A DNA stretch of 64,000 nt from Aegilops tauschii subsp. strangulata (lineage: Eukaryota; Streptophyta; Magnoliopsida; Poales; Poaceae). Both the position numbers and the translations under genes were made by a program. This document shows positions 21,346 to 32,410 of this stretch, in pieces; the stretch's first letter is position 1, and every line of letters starts with the position of its first letter. The stretch lies in contig NC_053036.3 in the NCBI RefSeq assembly GCF_002575655.3, forward strand, positions 158,696,627 to 158,760,626, read 5' to 3'. The notes below the pieces were generated by a model. It was not told the origin of the DNA and did no database searches. It saw only the letters and a program-made list of their open reading frames with translations.

Positions 21346-22463
21346 CAGCATCACCACTTTATGCCTCCTTGTAGGTACATTGTGCTGATGCGTCCACTGT
21401 CGCATGTCCTTATACCAACCTTTTGCTGTTGTTAATGTAAGGGCGCATGTAAAATGAAGCGATCACACTGTTACCTTAGGGACATGTCTAACCAGTGTTA
21501 TTGTTAATCTAATGCCTCCAGTGATAAGATGCAATTAAACTGTGTTACAAATGGCACTCCTGCTGTTTTCCCCAGTATGATAAGTAAGTTGCTCCTTTAC
21601 GCTGCTGAGTGTCCTGGTGTCCCCATGATCTCATGCCCTTAAACCAACTCTTTAGTTGCTGTTGATTTACTGTGTCTGGTAAACAAGCAATGCCACCATT
21701 AAAGTAATCCCATATTTGAGGAATCTCATTGTTGATCGTAATTCTTCTGGTAACATGAAGCATTGCTGACGTTTTAAAATTTCTACTGTCCTTGCGTGAT
21801 TGCCATGAACATAATTAAGATGCTTCTTTTCATTTTGTATATGTTTCGTATATTCTTATTGACCAGCAACTGTTTACTTTCTATCTTTTTGTGCAGATAG
21901 GGATATCCATTTCACCTTGTTGCTATTGTGACCTTTTGGTGAACTGCACAAAACACTTTTTTTTGGAATGAGTGTCTTGTGCAGTTCAACTAAAATGTCA
22001 CGTGGGCAACATCTCTCAATTTTGGTGGAATTGCACAAAATGGTGATTGGAGTTTCCAAAATCTCCATCAAGTTATGCTGGTAATCTCGTGCAACATTTT
22101 ATTAGCCTTTGCAAGATGGAGCCGTCACTGTCACCACAATGGCACTTTATTTTAGTGGAACTGCACAAAAGGATAAGAAAATTATAGTTGCACCTTACAT
22201 GAGCCGGATAGCCAACCTTAATGTTCCTCAATTTTAGTGCAACTACTAAAGAAGAACCTGCCAGCTCACAAGAGCAAGTACTTCTTGCTAGCTGAATGAT
22301 GCAATCTTTGCTTCATTTCAGGTGAACTGCAGAAAAAGGCGCATGAATTGAATCATGGAACTCTAGGCAGACCTCATCCAAGTAGAGCTGGAGGTTGAGT
22401 TCAAGGAGGCCGCTATTAAAGCGAAATCATGCTCTCCTGTCTCCTTGTTTGTGATGTGCAAAC

Positions 22464-22595
22464 ATGCTGTGCAAACAGGAATACTCAACTACAGATGTTG
22501 TGACGGTCAAGAGCATTCGCCAAGTTCTTCGATTGTATGACATGGCTAGCCAAGATGGATTTAATCCTGATATTCACTTTATCAAAAGGCTCTAA
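22464..22595 (+). CDS. Possible terminal exon or short ORF, 43 codons
   Basis: An open frame from ATG at 22464 to TAA at 22593 whose second half has balanced composition (VKSIRQVLRLYDMASQDGF) rather than low complexity. GCAAACAG at about 22471-22478 could be a splice acceptor, making this the last exon of an upstream gene. It ends right where the 79-bp array begins. Family not recognised. Confidence 0.25.
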   Translation: MLCKQEYSTTDVVTVKSIRQVLRLYDMASQDGFNPDIHFIKRL

Positions 22596-22865
22596 TGGGT
22601 TGGTTCTGAATCTTGCAAGCTGGGAATCAGTGAGATGTGTAGGCATCTTTGTTGTACTTATTATATGAATCTTATTTGTTGGTTCTGAATCTTGCAAGCT
22701 GGGAATCAATGAGATGTGTAGGCATCTTTGTTGTACTTATTATTTGGATCTTATTTGTTGGTTCTGAATCTTGCAAGCTGGGAATCAATGAGATGTGTAG
22801 GCATCTTTGTTGTACTTATTATTTGGATCTTATTTGTTGGTTCTGAATCTTGCAAGCTGGGAAAC
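22595..22865. repeat. 79-bp tandem repeat, about 3.4 copies
   Basis: The unit contains GGTTCTGAATCTTGCAAGCT, GAGATGTGTAGGCATCTTTG and TTGTACTTATTAT. The repeated word GGGAA sits at 22622, 22701, 22780 and 22859, an exact 79-bp spacing. Confidence 0.95.
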
Positions 22866-23300
22866 ACGACATGATGATGCAGAGGACAACAACCATAACA
22901 AACAGTTCAAACTTGGTAGTATTATCTTTGTGAAAGTGCGACAAATGTGCTGATCGTGTGCGTCCTGAGAATAATAATTCTAATTGTTGTGCATGTTGAT
23001 CCTGTGGCACTGATAGAACGAGCGAATGCATTGCTTGTTTTAAGTATAAATTTCTATTAAAGCTAATTAAATTTAAGTAAAGTGACCACTAACTACTGTT
23101 ATTACAGTACCAATACAGACCCGCTTGTGAACCGACGTGTGGCCGACAGTGCATCTTCTGCCGGGCGTGCAGCGGACGAGGGAGGGGTAGTAACTGTTGT
23201 CGCCTGTACACACTTAGCTTACTGTTGAATCCAGTTCCCCAAGAGCTGAAAAACGAACTGTTGCCGCCGCCTACACACTCGTTCACTCGAAGAGATTCCA

Positions 23301-23856
23301 ATGGCGATCCGAGGGGTGAGCCTGCTGGATATGGACTTCAGCAAGGAGTTCCCCTTTGAGTTCGCCGTTCAGTCCTATGGCTGCACCAAGTTGAATGTGA
23401 TGTACACCAACGATACGGACTCGGTGAAGCTCTGCCTCACCTTAGTCCTATGGCTGCACCAGGTTCTGGAGCATTCGCCCGTTTCATCGGCAGCGCCGAC
23501 TGCACCTTCGCTACGGTGGAGAGAAGGAAGAACGCGACAATTCGGCCATCTGGTGCAACAAGCTTGTCGACATCCAGAAGCAATACAAGATCATCAGCAA
23601 CGGGCAGGAGAAGGACTCCGTGGTTGACCTCGCTGAGACCATCATCGACCCCTGATACGCCAACATGAAAGAAGACGAACTGAACATGTGGGAGGTACCT
23701 CTGAATCTAGCCTACATAACCTATGCGGCCAAGGACGCATACACATGCTACGACATGTACATGCAGATCTTGGACATGAGGGTGTGTCTGCTTCCCGTAA
23801 CCGAGGAGTACACAGACAGCCGCAGCGTCATGATCAAGCGTGCCAGGAAGGTCTAG
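23301..23856 (+). pseudogene. DEDDy 3'-5' exonuclease-like pseudogene, copy 1
   Basis: The family removes nucleotides from nucleic-acid 3' ends (RNase H-like fold, WRN-exonuclease-like in plants). The start reads MAIRGVSLLDMDFSKEF...VMYTNDTDSVKLCL, but the segment that should carry the first catalytic Asp-x-Glu motif, present as GFDLEYT in copy 2, is missing. The frame then shifts to FARFIGSADCTFATVE and shifts again to ERDNSAIWCNKLVDIQKQYK, stops at TGA (23653-23655), and continues to the third catalytic motif YAAKDAYTCYDMY near the end (about 23720-23760). It is homologous to the gene at 51238-60568 (shared YTND, FATV, LVDIQ.QY, EKDS, IIDP, YAAK.AY, DMR). Two frameshifts, a stop and an internal deletion make function unlikely. 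Confidence 0.75.
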
Positions 23857-24500
23857 ATGTTGTACCTTATCTGTTTATAAGCACCTTTATCATCTGAGTG
23901 TTTCATGCATTAGCCTATGTGTCATAATTATCTGTTTTGTCCGAAATATTTCTTTTAAGAACCCATTAACCTGATTGCTTTTTTAGTGGCTATTTGCTTA
24001 TGTATGTAAACTAGTTCACTTGTCCGTAAAAAAACTAGTTCACTCGGCTGCCGTGCTTTGAATCTCCTTCCTCCCAACATATTCCCCTCCTCAGGTGGAC
24101 CCAGCAGGTCTATGAATTTTCTCCCACTTTATTTTTCGATGTAAACAGAGTTTTCTCCCAGTACTTTCCCCTAGAACCAACTCAACTGTCCCACGTCTAG
24201 CCTAAAAATAATAATACCCCACGTACTATTAACTCATCAAATTAAAATGATATTTTATTTCGTAAGTTGAAAGTTCTTACAAAATAATAATAATTGTTAT
24301 ATATAACTTGGCAAGTTAACTCCTAGTGATTGCATACATAAGCTTGCAAAGATTTTACTGACGTGCAATCATGTGTTTATGTTTTTATAACATTTCTCTG
24401 TCTAGCCCAACATGATATTTTCACCCAGCCCAGCAAGTCCGCGGATTTCGAGAAAAATGCAAATGGGATTTAAACGGGCTGCATAGATGCTACATCATTG
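23857..24500. other. No feature seen
   Basis: A+T-rich sequence between the exonuclease remnant and the CACTA repeats. The left end of the CACTA element could lie here but no CACTA terminus was found. Confidence 0.4.
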
Positions 24501-24559
24501 TTTCACCCAGCCCACGAAATGGACTAAAAAAACAAATGGACTGGCTGACATGTGGGCCA

Positions 24560-27500
24560 GTAGGTCGAAGCCTAAGAAGGCGTTGGATTTACATCCAACG
24601 GCCGGCATTCTTCTTCAATCTCTCGTCTTCTTCCCCCAGCGCAGCCGGAACCGCCTGCTCCAGCCTTCGGCGTCCAGCGGCGTTGTTTTGCGCTCCTCAG
24701 CGAAACGCTACCCCGCCGACGGCCAGGCCATCCCTCCACTCCGCACCTCCTGTTATTCTCTGCCGAGTGTAGGCCCACCCCGCACCCGAACCAGTCAAGT
24801 TTCCCACTCCTCTCCGTCTGCGACTCCACTGCCGCGTCTTCCCCATCTCCGGGTCGTTCCAGTCTGGGGCCTCGCCGTCGTCCACCGCCTCGGTGCGCTC
24901 GGCGCGGCGTGGTCAACATACGAGCGTCATCGAAAGAGGACTGTACTAGAGAGCCTAACGGCTAGGAGCCACGAGGTCCATGGTCGCACGCAAGGAAAGT
25001 TCCTCCTTATTACGCACTGTACGTGGGAAGGGCTTCTGTATTTCGCGAAACAAACGTTCCCCCCGCTGACAGGTCGGACCCACCAGCTATATCTTCGCAC
25101 GCAAGGAAGTGCCTCCTTATTACGCACCAAAAAATGAATACCCCCTGCTAGCTGGGACCCACCATAGTGGGTGGCTGACTTGTGGGCCTACTAAGTTGAC
25201 GAGGACGGAGGGCTTTGTCAACTTAGTCAATATGAACGATTCTAGCTCCAGTGACCGTACGATGTCCATCCAACGGCCATAGTGCTTCTTCAACCTCTGG
25301 TCTTCTTGCTCCAGCCGCCCAAAGCGGCGCCGGTCGTGCCGCGTGCTCCTGCCTCTCGTGGCCGGCTGTGATGCCGCGGAGGCCTCACCGCCCCCTACTA
25401 CTCCCACCGCTGGCCCAGGGTATCCCTCTACTCACCCACACCCCCTGTTATTCTGCGGCGACGGCAGCCTCACGCCGCAGCCGAACCAGTGAACCCTCGT
25501 ACTCCTCTCCACGTGGGCATCCACTGCCGCGTCTTCCCCGGCTCCGCGTCATCCCCTTCCTAGGCCTCGCCGTCGTCCACCGCCTTGGTGCTCTCGGCGC
25601 GGCATGGTCAATGTGGTCAATGACCGACTTCCATCGGTAGAGTACTGTACGTGGAGAGGCTGACAGCTGGGTCCATGGCCACAGCCCATTTTTTTGTGAT
25701 TTGCCAAGTAAGTCGCTTTGTTAGGCCTGTTGGGCTGCAAATCTTTCAAGACGAGGAGAGCTTCATTCGGCTGGCCGAGAAAATGGCCTATCAGTAATGA
25801 GAAATGGGCTGTACATTTTCAAAACACATCAAACCGACAATTAGTTTCAAATATCTTTTTTTTTCATTTCGAGATTTTAAATTACATTAATTTTTATGCA
25901 TGGAGAATTTGTTGGATTTTATATTGATATACATTTATTTTTAAAATCAATTTGAATGTGAGTCGAAATTTCGGGATTAAAAATAGTTCGGACCGCACCG
26001 AAATATGCAAAATTTCGTATAATTTTTTAACCGTGGCCACAATATGGGCTGTAATGCTAACAAAAAGCATACGGGCTCCAAAAAAAACCTTAAGAATTAG
26101 CAAATGGGCTGTAAATTATTAGAAATAATGGCAGATGGGATGTATGCTGTTTTCCACAGATTTGAGGCTTTCCTAAAAAAAGGTTGACGCACAAGCAGTG
26201 ACTGTTGGATGTCCATCGAACGACCGTCGTGCTTCTTCAATCTCTGCTCTTCCTGCTCCAGCCGCTCAAACAAGCGCCGGCGGGACTGCCTGCTCCCTCC
26301 TCCCCGCGGCCGGCTGTGCTGCCACGCAGGCCTCACCGCCCCACCGTACTCCCATCGCTGGCCTAGCCATCCCTCTACTCACCCACACCTGCTGTTATTC
26401 TCCGGCGACGGCAGACGAACCAGTAAACCCTCGTACAGTCGTACTCCCCTCCGCGTGGGAAACAACTGCCGAGTCTTCCCTGCCTCCGTGTCGTTCCCTT
26501 CCTAGGCCTCGCCGTCGTCCACCGCCATGGTGCTCTCGGCGCGGCCTGGTCAACGTGGTCAACGACCGACATGCATCTGAAGTGGACTGTACGTGGAGAG
26601 GCCGACAGCTGGGTCCACGGCCGCACGCAAGGAAATGCCTCCTTATTACGCGCAAAATAATGATTCCTCCACCTGACATCAGGGACCCACCGAAAGGGCC
26701 TCTGTATTTCGCAAAAAAAATGTTACCGTCGCTGACAGCTCGGACCCACCAGCTATATGTTCGCACGCAAGGAAGTGCCTCCTTATGACGCACAAAAAAA
26801 ATGAATACTCCCCCTGTTAGCTGGGACCCAGTATAGTGGCAGGCTGACTTGTGGGCCTACTAAGTTGACGGGGACGGAGGGCTTTGTCAACTTAGTCAAT
26901 ATGCACGATTCTAGCTCCAGTGACCGTACGATGTCCATCCAACGGCCGTAGTGCTTCTTCAACCTCTGGTCTTCTTGCTCCAGCCGCCCAAACCAGCGCC
27001 GGTCGTGCCTCATGCTCCTGCCTCCCGTGGCCGGCTGCGATGCGGCGGAGGCCTCACTGCCCCCTACTACTCCCACCGGTGGCCAGACCATCCCTCTACT
27101 CACCCACACCCCCTTTTATTTTGCGGCGACGACAGCCTCACACCGCAGCGAACCAGTGAACCCTCGTACTCCTCTACGCGTGGGCATCCACTGCCACGTC
27201 TTCCCCGGCTCCGTGTCGTCCCCTTCCTAGGCCTCGCCGTCGTCCACCGCCCTGGTGCTCTCAGCGCGGCGTGGCCAACGTGGTCAAGGAACGGCTTCCA
27301 TCGGACGTGGACTGTACGTGGAGAGGCTGACAGCTGGGTCCACGGCCGCAGCAAGGAAGTGCCTCCTTATTACGTGCAAAATAATTATTCCTCCACCTGA
27401 CAGCGGGGACCCACTGAACGGGCCACCGTATTTCGCGAAAAAAACGTTTGCCCCTGACTGCTGGGACCCACCAGCTACATCTTCGCACGCAAGGAAGTGC

Positions 27501-27590
27501 GTCCGGGCAAAAAAAATGATTCACCCCCTGACTGCTGGGACCCACCAGCTACATCTTCGCAGGCAAGGAAGTGCCTGACAGTCGGGACCC
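24560..27590. repeat. Four diverged ~0.6-kb blocks in the CACTA element
   Basis: Blocks begin near 24560, 25240, 26200 and 26930. Each has GATGTCCATCCAACGGCC (or variant), TTCTTCAACCTCTGGTCTTC, CTCCAGCCGC, CCATCCCTCTACTCACCCAC, CCTAGGCCTCGCCGTCGTCC and GGTGCTCTCGGCGCGGC, then GGGACCCACCAGCTA and CGCACGCAAGGAAGTGCCTC. An A+T-rich stretch (25750-26160) separates blocks 2 and 3. The GC-rich half looks like a gene leader or exon that was multiplied, but no conserved frame survives in all four. Confidence 0.75.
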
Positions 27591-27660
27591 ACCTGGTCGA
27601 AGCGTACGTAGCGTTGTCATTCTGGTCGCGAACATGTACGTACATATATACTGGTGGATG

Positions 27661-27726
27661 TAGAGGCGCGCACGTGTCGTAGTAGAGGCGCGTACGTGTC
27701 ATAGTAGAGGCGCGCACGTAGCATGT
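27661..27726. repeat. 22-bp tandem repeat, 3 copies
   Basis: TAGAGGCGCGCACGTGTCGT and variants at 27661, 27683 and 27705. CpG-rich. Confidence 0.85.
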
Positions 27727-27877
27727 ACACGTACGTACAGCGGCCAGGGTGCAAGAAAGAAAATACGGCCACGTATGTGTACATACGGGCGGGGTCTCGA
27801 ACGCCTACTCGCGCATACATACGGCCAGGGCTCGTGTACATGCCTGGGTCGGAACGGAGAAACATCATCGTCGTCGT

Positions 27878-27964
27878 GTTCATGGGGAGGCAACGGAATG
27901 CGTCGTGTTCATGGGGAGGCAACGGAATGCGTTGTGTTCATCGGGAGGCAACGGAACGCGTGGC
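27878..27964. repeat. 29-bp tandem repeat, 3 copies
   Basis: GTTCATGGGGAGGCAACGGA and variants at 27878, 27907 and 27936; a diverged fourth copy near 27993. Confidence 0.85.
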
Positions 27965-28052
27965 AGCCAACCGGCTGGGTCGGAACGGAATGCGTGCTCG
28001 TGTTCATCGGGAGGGCTTGGACGGAACAGGCGATGGAAACGAGGCCTAGCAT

Positions 28053-28416
28053 ACCGCACAACGGAGGAAACGGACCTCCTACGTTCAGAACGGGGTCCTG
28101 TTGATCGGGAGGGGTGTGGCGTACCGCAAAACGGAGGAAACGGACCTCCTACGGTCGAAACGGGGGTCCTATTGATCGGGAGGGGTGTGGCGTACCGCAA
28201 AACGGACAAAAAGGACCTCCTACGGTCGAAACGGGGGTCCTGTTGATCGGGAGGGGTGTGGCGTACCGCAAAATGGACGAAACGGACCTCCTACGGTCGA
28301 AACGGGGGTCTTGTTGATCGGGAGGGGTGTGGCGTACCGCAAAACGGACGAAACGGACCTCCTACGGTCGAAACGGGGGTCCTGTTCATCGGGAGGGGTG
28401 TGGTGTACCGCAAAAC
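28053..28416. repeat. 71-bp tandem repeat, about 5 copies
   Basis: The unit contains GGACCTCCTACGGTCGAAAC, GGGGGTCCTGTTGATCGGGA and GGGGTGTGGCGTACCGCAAA. GTGTGGCGTACCGC recurs at 28114, 28185, 28256, 28327 and 28398, exactly 71 bp apart. 71 is not a multiple of three, so each copy opens a different frame; the resulting long open frames are artefacts. Confidence 0.95.
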
Positions 28417-29274
28417 GGGACTCCACGGGATACTATTCATCTCCACCGTCGACCTCCTCCAGCCTCCACGGGCTACCGTCGACCTCCTCCAGCCTCCACG
28501 GGCTCCTGTTCATCCAGCCTCCACCGCGCGCTACTCCACTGGCTACTGTTCAACCACCCCTCCACGGGCACCCCTCCACCATCTACTGTTCATCCAGCCC
28601 TCCACACCACGGGGTCCTGTTCAACCACCCCTCCACGGGCACCCCTCCACCGTCTACTGTTCATCCAGCCCTCCACCACACCACGGGGTCCTGTTCATCC
28701 AGAGGCAACGCCACCGCTCACTGTTCATCCAAACCCCCCCGCAACACTCACTGTTCATCCCAGAGGCAGCATCGATCGGCTTCAGTTAGCAGCAGTAGCG
28801 TAGGAATCGCTCGATCGGGTTCAGTTAACAGCCATCGATCGATCGCTCGGGTTCAGTAACGCCTACAGTGCAATCGCTCGGGTTCAGTTAGAGCCCAACG
28901 CCTGGCTCGGGTTCAGTTAGAGCCAACGCCTCGCACACACGCGCGTACGTGTACAAGAGAAACGCGCATCGCTCGGCCCTCGACCTCCCACCGTAACCGG
29001 GAACTCGCCGAAATTTTCCTCGCCCTCGCTTCTACCACGGTTTTTTCCATCATGGACGGCCCAAAGAATGTCATGCAGCTGCGTCTCCGCCCCGCCCAGG
29101 ACGAAAAGCCCATTTTCTGTCATGATTTTTTGTCATAGAAGTAGGAGTCCACCACATCTATGATGATACCGGGTTTTGTCACAATTATCTTCATAGAAGT
29201 GTCATATGTATGACAGAAAAAAAATTCGTTCGGCCCAAAATGTCACGGATGTGTCTTTTTTTTGTAGTGTGAGT

Positions 29275-29395
29275 GCATGCTTGCACACGTTTCCTCTCTG
29301 TGAACCGTCTCGGATTATGGTGCATATCGCAAACGTATGTGTTTTACCAACCGTGTGTGCCGTAACAACCTGGAGAGCGTAATTTCACCGTAATT
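29275..29395. repeat. CACTA spacer block 1
   Basis: GCACACGTTTCC, GTGAACCGTCTC, CATATCGCAAACG and CCAACCGTGTGTGCCG, the same words as in the 61-kb CACTA end. Confidence 0.6.
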
Positions 29396-29575
29396 TAATT
29401 GCTGCTTTTCCAAATTGTACCGGAATTGGATTTGAATTTGAATGTATGCTACAACTTTATTCATATCCATCAGGTTCAAACAACCAATGCATTATTCGAT
29501 TCATAGGTACATATGTTCAAGAATTACATAAGAACCAAATAAAGAATGATGAACCACAGTTGTATACCTGTACTA

Positions 29576-30099
29576 TTAAAGACGGTAAAGAACGAGGCGA
29601 AATATATTCTGGTTGCTGAACAAGGTGAAGCAGAATGCCCATATTGTGCCCTCCTCCATGCAAAAGGCACGCACGACTCTAGTCCAACCCCTTGTGATGG
29701 CCGACCGCCCATCCTTCACGGTCTTCATGAAAACATCTAGATAATGATCGTGTTCAGGTAGAAATACTTTAACCTTTGCATGCCCACCAATCATGTAGTT
29801 TGAGAGGTAATCTTGAGTAAACTGCTTTGGCAACCACTGCAAAGGAATAATATTTCAGACATTGTCATCTAACACAACTCATTATGGGCAGTAAAAAGAA
29901 GGCTACAGAGTTCTTATTTACCATCCTGCAGTTCACTGTTGTCTTGGATAAAGTGTAAACAAATAGTTTAATTGCCATCTTTGGACCCATTTTACTAAGA
30001 ATCTTTATCATCTTCCTCACTTGATGTTGGTTCATCGATATCTCATTGCCCCATACGCAGAAGGGTCGAAACGCGGATCTTTACCAATGACATATGTAC
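29576..30099 (-). pseudogene. B3-like DNA-binding domain gene, two exons, frameshifted
   Basis: Plant B3 domains bind DNA as transcription factors. Two - strand exons: 30099-29922 (acceptor TTTTAG at its start, donor ATG|GTAAAT) and 29836-29576 (acceptor CCTTTGCAG, ending in a stop). They join in phase as NCRM|WLPKQF. The second exon has the B3-like pattern LPKQFTQDYL...GGHAKVKVFLP, AITRGWTRVVRAF, EEGTIWAFCF and NIFRLVLYRL. The first exon is broken: its 5' part (YVIGKDPRFDPSAYG) is in another frame from its 3' part (NQHQVRKMIKILSKMG), so one indel lies near 30040. Probably the 3' end of the gene whose 5' part is at 31.6-32.3 kb, about 1.5 kb upstream in the same orientation. Confidence 0.6.
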
Positions 30100-30162
30100 C
30101 TAAAAGCACCAAGTTAATATTAGAAGCTAAACAACAATTACATAATGATGTAGTACAACACT

Positions 30163-30245
30163 CTTTTATAATATGTCTATATACATCTGTATGTGGTAGT
30201 CCATTTGAAATCTCTAAAAAGATAAATATTTACGAATGGAGGGAG
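30163..30245. mobile_element. Stowaway right-half remnant
   Basis: ATGTCTATATACATCTGTATG...GTCCATTTGAAATCTC...GAATGGAGGGAG is the right half of a Thalos-like MITE; the left half is absent. Confidence 0.7.
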
Positions 30246-30344
30246 TATCTTATAACATCCAATATACTCACATATTAGATGAATTAACATCTTATATTAT
30301 AGGCCGGAAGGAGTTTAGTTCATTCTTAAAAAATATTTGCTGCT

Positions 30345-30625
30345 GTATCCACGGGTTATACTTAGTTTGAGCTAGTTCGGTCTCAAATAGCCCTAAAGTA
30401 TATCTAAACATGAGGGCTAGTTTGAGCTAGTTGCGTCTATAACCCACCCAAAAAACTAGTATCCAACCCAAGAGGTGCTAATTGGAGCTAGTTCTCCTAG
30501 TGCATTTATTGTCAATCTAACCCTGCCATCCAAACAACTCTTTGGATGGAGTTAGTTTAGGGTTAGTATTGAGCTAGAAACTAACTCTAACCTCTAGCTA
30601 AGTTGAGTATCCAAACAGGGCTGTG
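30345..30625. mobile_element. Miniature derivative of the 17.6-19.4 kb transposon
   Basis: Its right part (TTTATTGTCAATCTAACCCT and on to AACTCTAACCTCTAGCTAAG) is the reverse complement of 17580-17695, and its left part (GGGCTAGTTTGAGCTAGTTG, CTAATTGGAGCTAG) is a diverged reverse complement of 19265-19430. Both ends are kept and about 1.5 kb of the middle is lost, as in an internal-deletion MITE. The terminus CCAAACAGGGC suggests a target near 30625. Confidence 0.75.
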
Positions 30626-31590
30626 TTGTTGCTGTTGCTGCTGCTGCTCTTCTACGTATATCTAGACATCATTAGAACATTAATGTAGCACTCTTCCTTG
30701 TTTCTATGTAGCCTAGGATTGCATATTTAGACATTAAGTACAGTGCATGTTGCTATGTAGCCTCGGATATATTATATATGGACCTAGTTAACCTAAGGAA
30801 AAATGAGTTGCAGATATATTCAGTTAAAAGTCTGATTCACCGATTAGTCCCTTATCAGCCGCCTGCCTATATGGTACTAGCTACCGATATCCTGAACAGT
30901 GAGCAGATATAGGCCATGGGATGAAACTAACCTCGATGGAAAACAACAGTCGTTCCCAAAATTGTCCTGTGTAGGTACATCAAGAAGCATGTTAAGCACA
31001 ACAGGCTAAACATCAACCAAAATTACACATGGCAGACAAAATAATCTCCAAAAGATAGCTTCAGTGTGCAGGTTTAAGCACGCTAGTAAAGCAAAACAAG
31101 TGGAAAGCTGTGCTAATTGCAACATGCCTAATATTTAACAACATGCAAACATGGTCATTCAAACTGGTATTGTACCGGTCTAAGTACACTGGTTATGGTT
31201 ACATAAAAATGGAAAGGCGTGTTAACTACAAGATGCAGCAACCAAATGTAGTCATTCATAGTGGTATTGTTGAAACTGGTACTGATAAAATTGAACTGCA
31301 CAGTTCATACTTGCACATATAGAACATCACGTTGTGAATAACTGGAATAAACAAGGCATACTACGAACAACCAAAGATAGCATTTGAAACTAAACATATG
31401 CTAACTACAAACAACCGAACAATCAAAAAACTTTAAAAGAGGCATATGCTAGCTATAACAGGCTTAACAGCAAGCAAATATATGCATTCCTATCAGTATG
31501 TTTAAAACTGGATTGATGAAATGTACTTCACAGTAAATAATTGCACATATAGAGCATCACATTGTGAACAAAAATAAACAAATCATGGGT
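30626..31590. other. No gene seen; intron-like sequence
   Basis: A+T-rich with near-duplicate phrases (TTGCACATATAGA.CATCAC at about 31312 and 31542; TAACTACAA words). It lies between the two halves of the likely B3-like gene and may be its intron. Confidence 0.4.
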
Positions 31591-31591
31591 T

Positions 31592-32262
31592 TCCTCACTT
31601 CTCACAGATGGGCTCGTTCCCATGGGAAGAGCACATACCCTGGATGCGCTCCATGTTGTCGCAGATGGGCTCCTTCCCCTTGGAAGAGCACGGCTGTAGG
31701 GTGCCCTCCCTGATGTCGCAGACGGGCACTTTCCCCTTGGAAGAGCATATGGGCTCTTTCCCCTTGGAAGAGCCGGAGAGGGTGCCCTCCTTGTGGTCGT
31801 CGTCGATGAGGTCTGAATTGGAAGCTGTGGATCCAAGCCAGCATCGCAGAACGTGTCCTTCAAAAATGACAAAAGGGGCTCGATGGCGATGTAGAATGGA
31901 AAATTGTTGACAGCGAGCCAGAGGAGATCGGCGGCGGGGCCATGGATGAGATCGACGGCAGTTGAACCCGAGGGGTTGGGGCTGGGCCACTTAACCTGTG
32001 ACACAGCCCGCCTGGGGGCGTCGCTGTCGATGACCTCGATGTCGTAGCCGGCGGACGAGACATGCCCGCATACTCTAGCCCGCTGCTTGAGTGTCTGCCG
32101 CCAGTAATGGTCGTCAGCTTCCTTGGCGACGTCGGGCGAAGAGACCGCTATACACCTCTTTTGGGCCAGTCGCTCCACGGGAAGCGTAGCCGGGCTTAGG
32201 CTGCGACGCTCTGGAGTGGGGGATGGGGATCTTTGGGAAAGGGGGCATTTGGCAGGCGTCAT
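31592..32262 (-). pseudogene. 5' part of a gene with SSKGKEPIC-type repeats
   Basis: Starts MTPAKCPLSQRSPSPTPERR at 32262; Ser/Pro-rich for about 35 residues, then a more ordinary part (KEADDHYWRQTLKQRARVCG; SSAGYDIEVIDSDAP; ADLLWLAVNNFPFYIAIEPL). Near 31830-31850 the sensible frame moves to one carrying SNSDLIDDDHKEGTLSGSSK and four imperfect SSKGKEPIC / SSKGKVPVC / SSHGNEPIC repeats, then a stop near 31597. So there is probably one frameshift. The repeats correspond to a short DNA unit with CCCCTTGGAAGAGC. The GC-rich 5' end and the position 1.5 kb upstream of the B3-like exons on the same strand suggest they are one gene. Function unknown. The BARE1-like element lies 149 bp upstream of the start codon, in its leader or promoter. 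Confidence 0.45.
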
Positions 32263-32410
32263 CTAAGAAACTTAGGGCGGCCTGGGTATGGAGATCGGTG
32301 GGTAAGCTGCACGGGCAAACCAGCAGATGTTGACAATGGAGGCCTTGCGGCGGCGGCGGCGGGGACTTTGCTAGGGTTTCGAGCGAGGGAGGGTGTGTGT
32401 GTGTGCGCAC

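Larger units (their letters stand above)
20086..22595 (+). other. Possible transcription unit of unknown function
   Basis: A TATA-like CTATATAAATACAG (about 20086) is followed by a GC-rich stretch that ends in a strong splice donor (GACCCTCAG|GTATAAG, about 20654). T-rich, intron-like sequence with a 39-bp array follows, and a possible last exon lies at 22464-22595. The phrase TTTAGTGGAACTGCACAAAA recurs in variants at about 21936, 22019 and 22153. No conserved coding sequence was found in the GC-rich exon, so a non-coding transcript or a broken gene is as likely as a protein gene. Confidence 0.3.
24500..29269. mobile_element. CACTA transposon, right end intact, left end not found
   Basis: The right terminus reads (inverted) CACTACAAAAAAAAGACACA at 29269, followed inward by GTCACGGATGTG, GACAGAAAAAAAATTCG and TTATCTTCATAGAAGTGTCA, the subterminal signature of a common Triticeae CACTA group. 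The interior is entirely repeats: four ~0.6-kb blocks (24.56-27.59 kb), then 22-bp, 29-bp and 71-bp arrays, then CTGTTCATCCAGCC-type and CTCGGGTTCAGTTA-type repeats (28.43-28.92 kb). No transposase-like frame remains, so it is non-autonomous or internally replaced. The left border at about 24500 is only where recognisable repeats start. Confidence 0.7.

Noticed and set aside
21094..21405. Repetitive open frame on the - strand (LCEGSKSNPGDL)
   Set aside because: Product of the 39-bp array; both strands are open.
27723..28859. Several overlapping + strand frames of 100-224 codons
   Set aside because: The 71-bp and other arrays open all three frames in turn; composition is that of the repeats.
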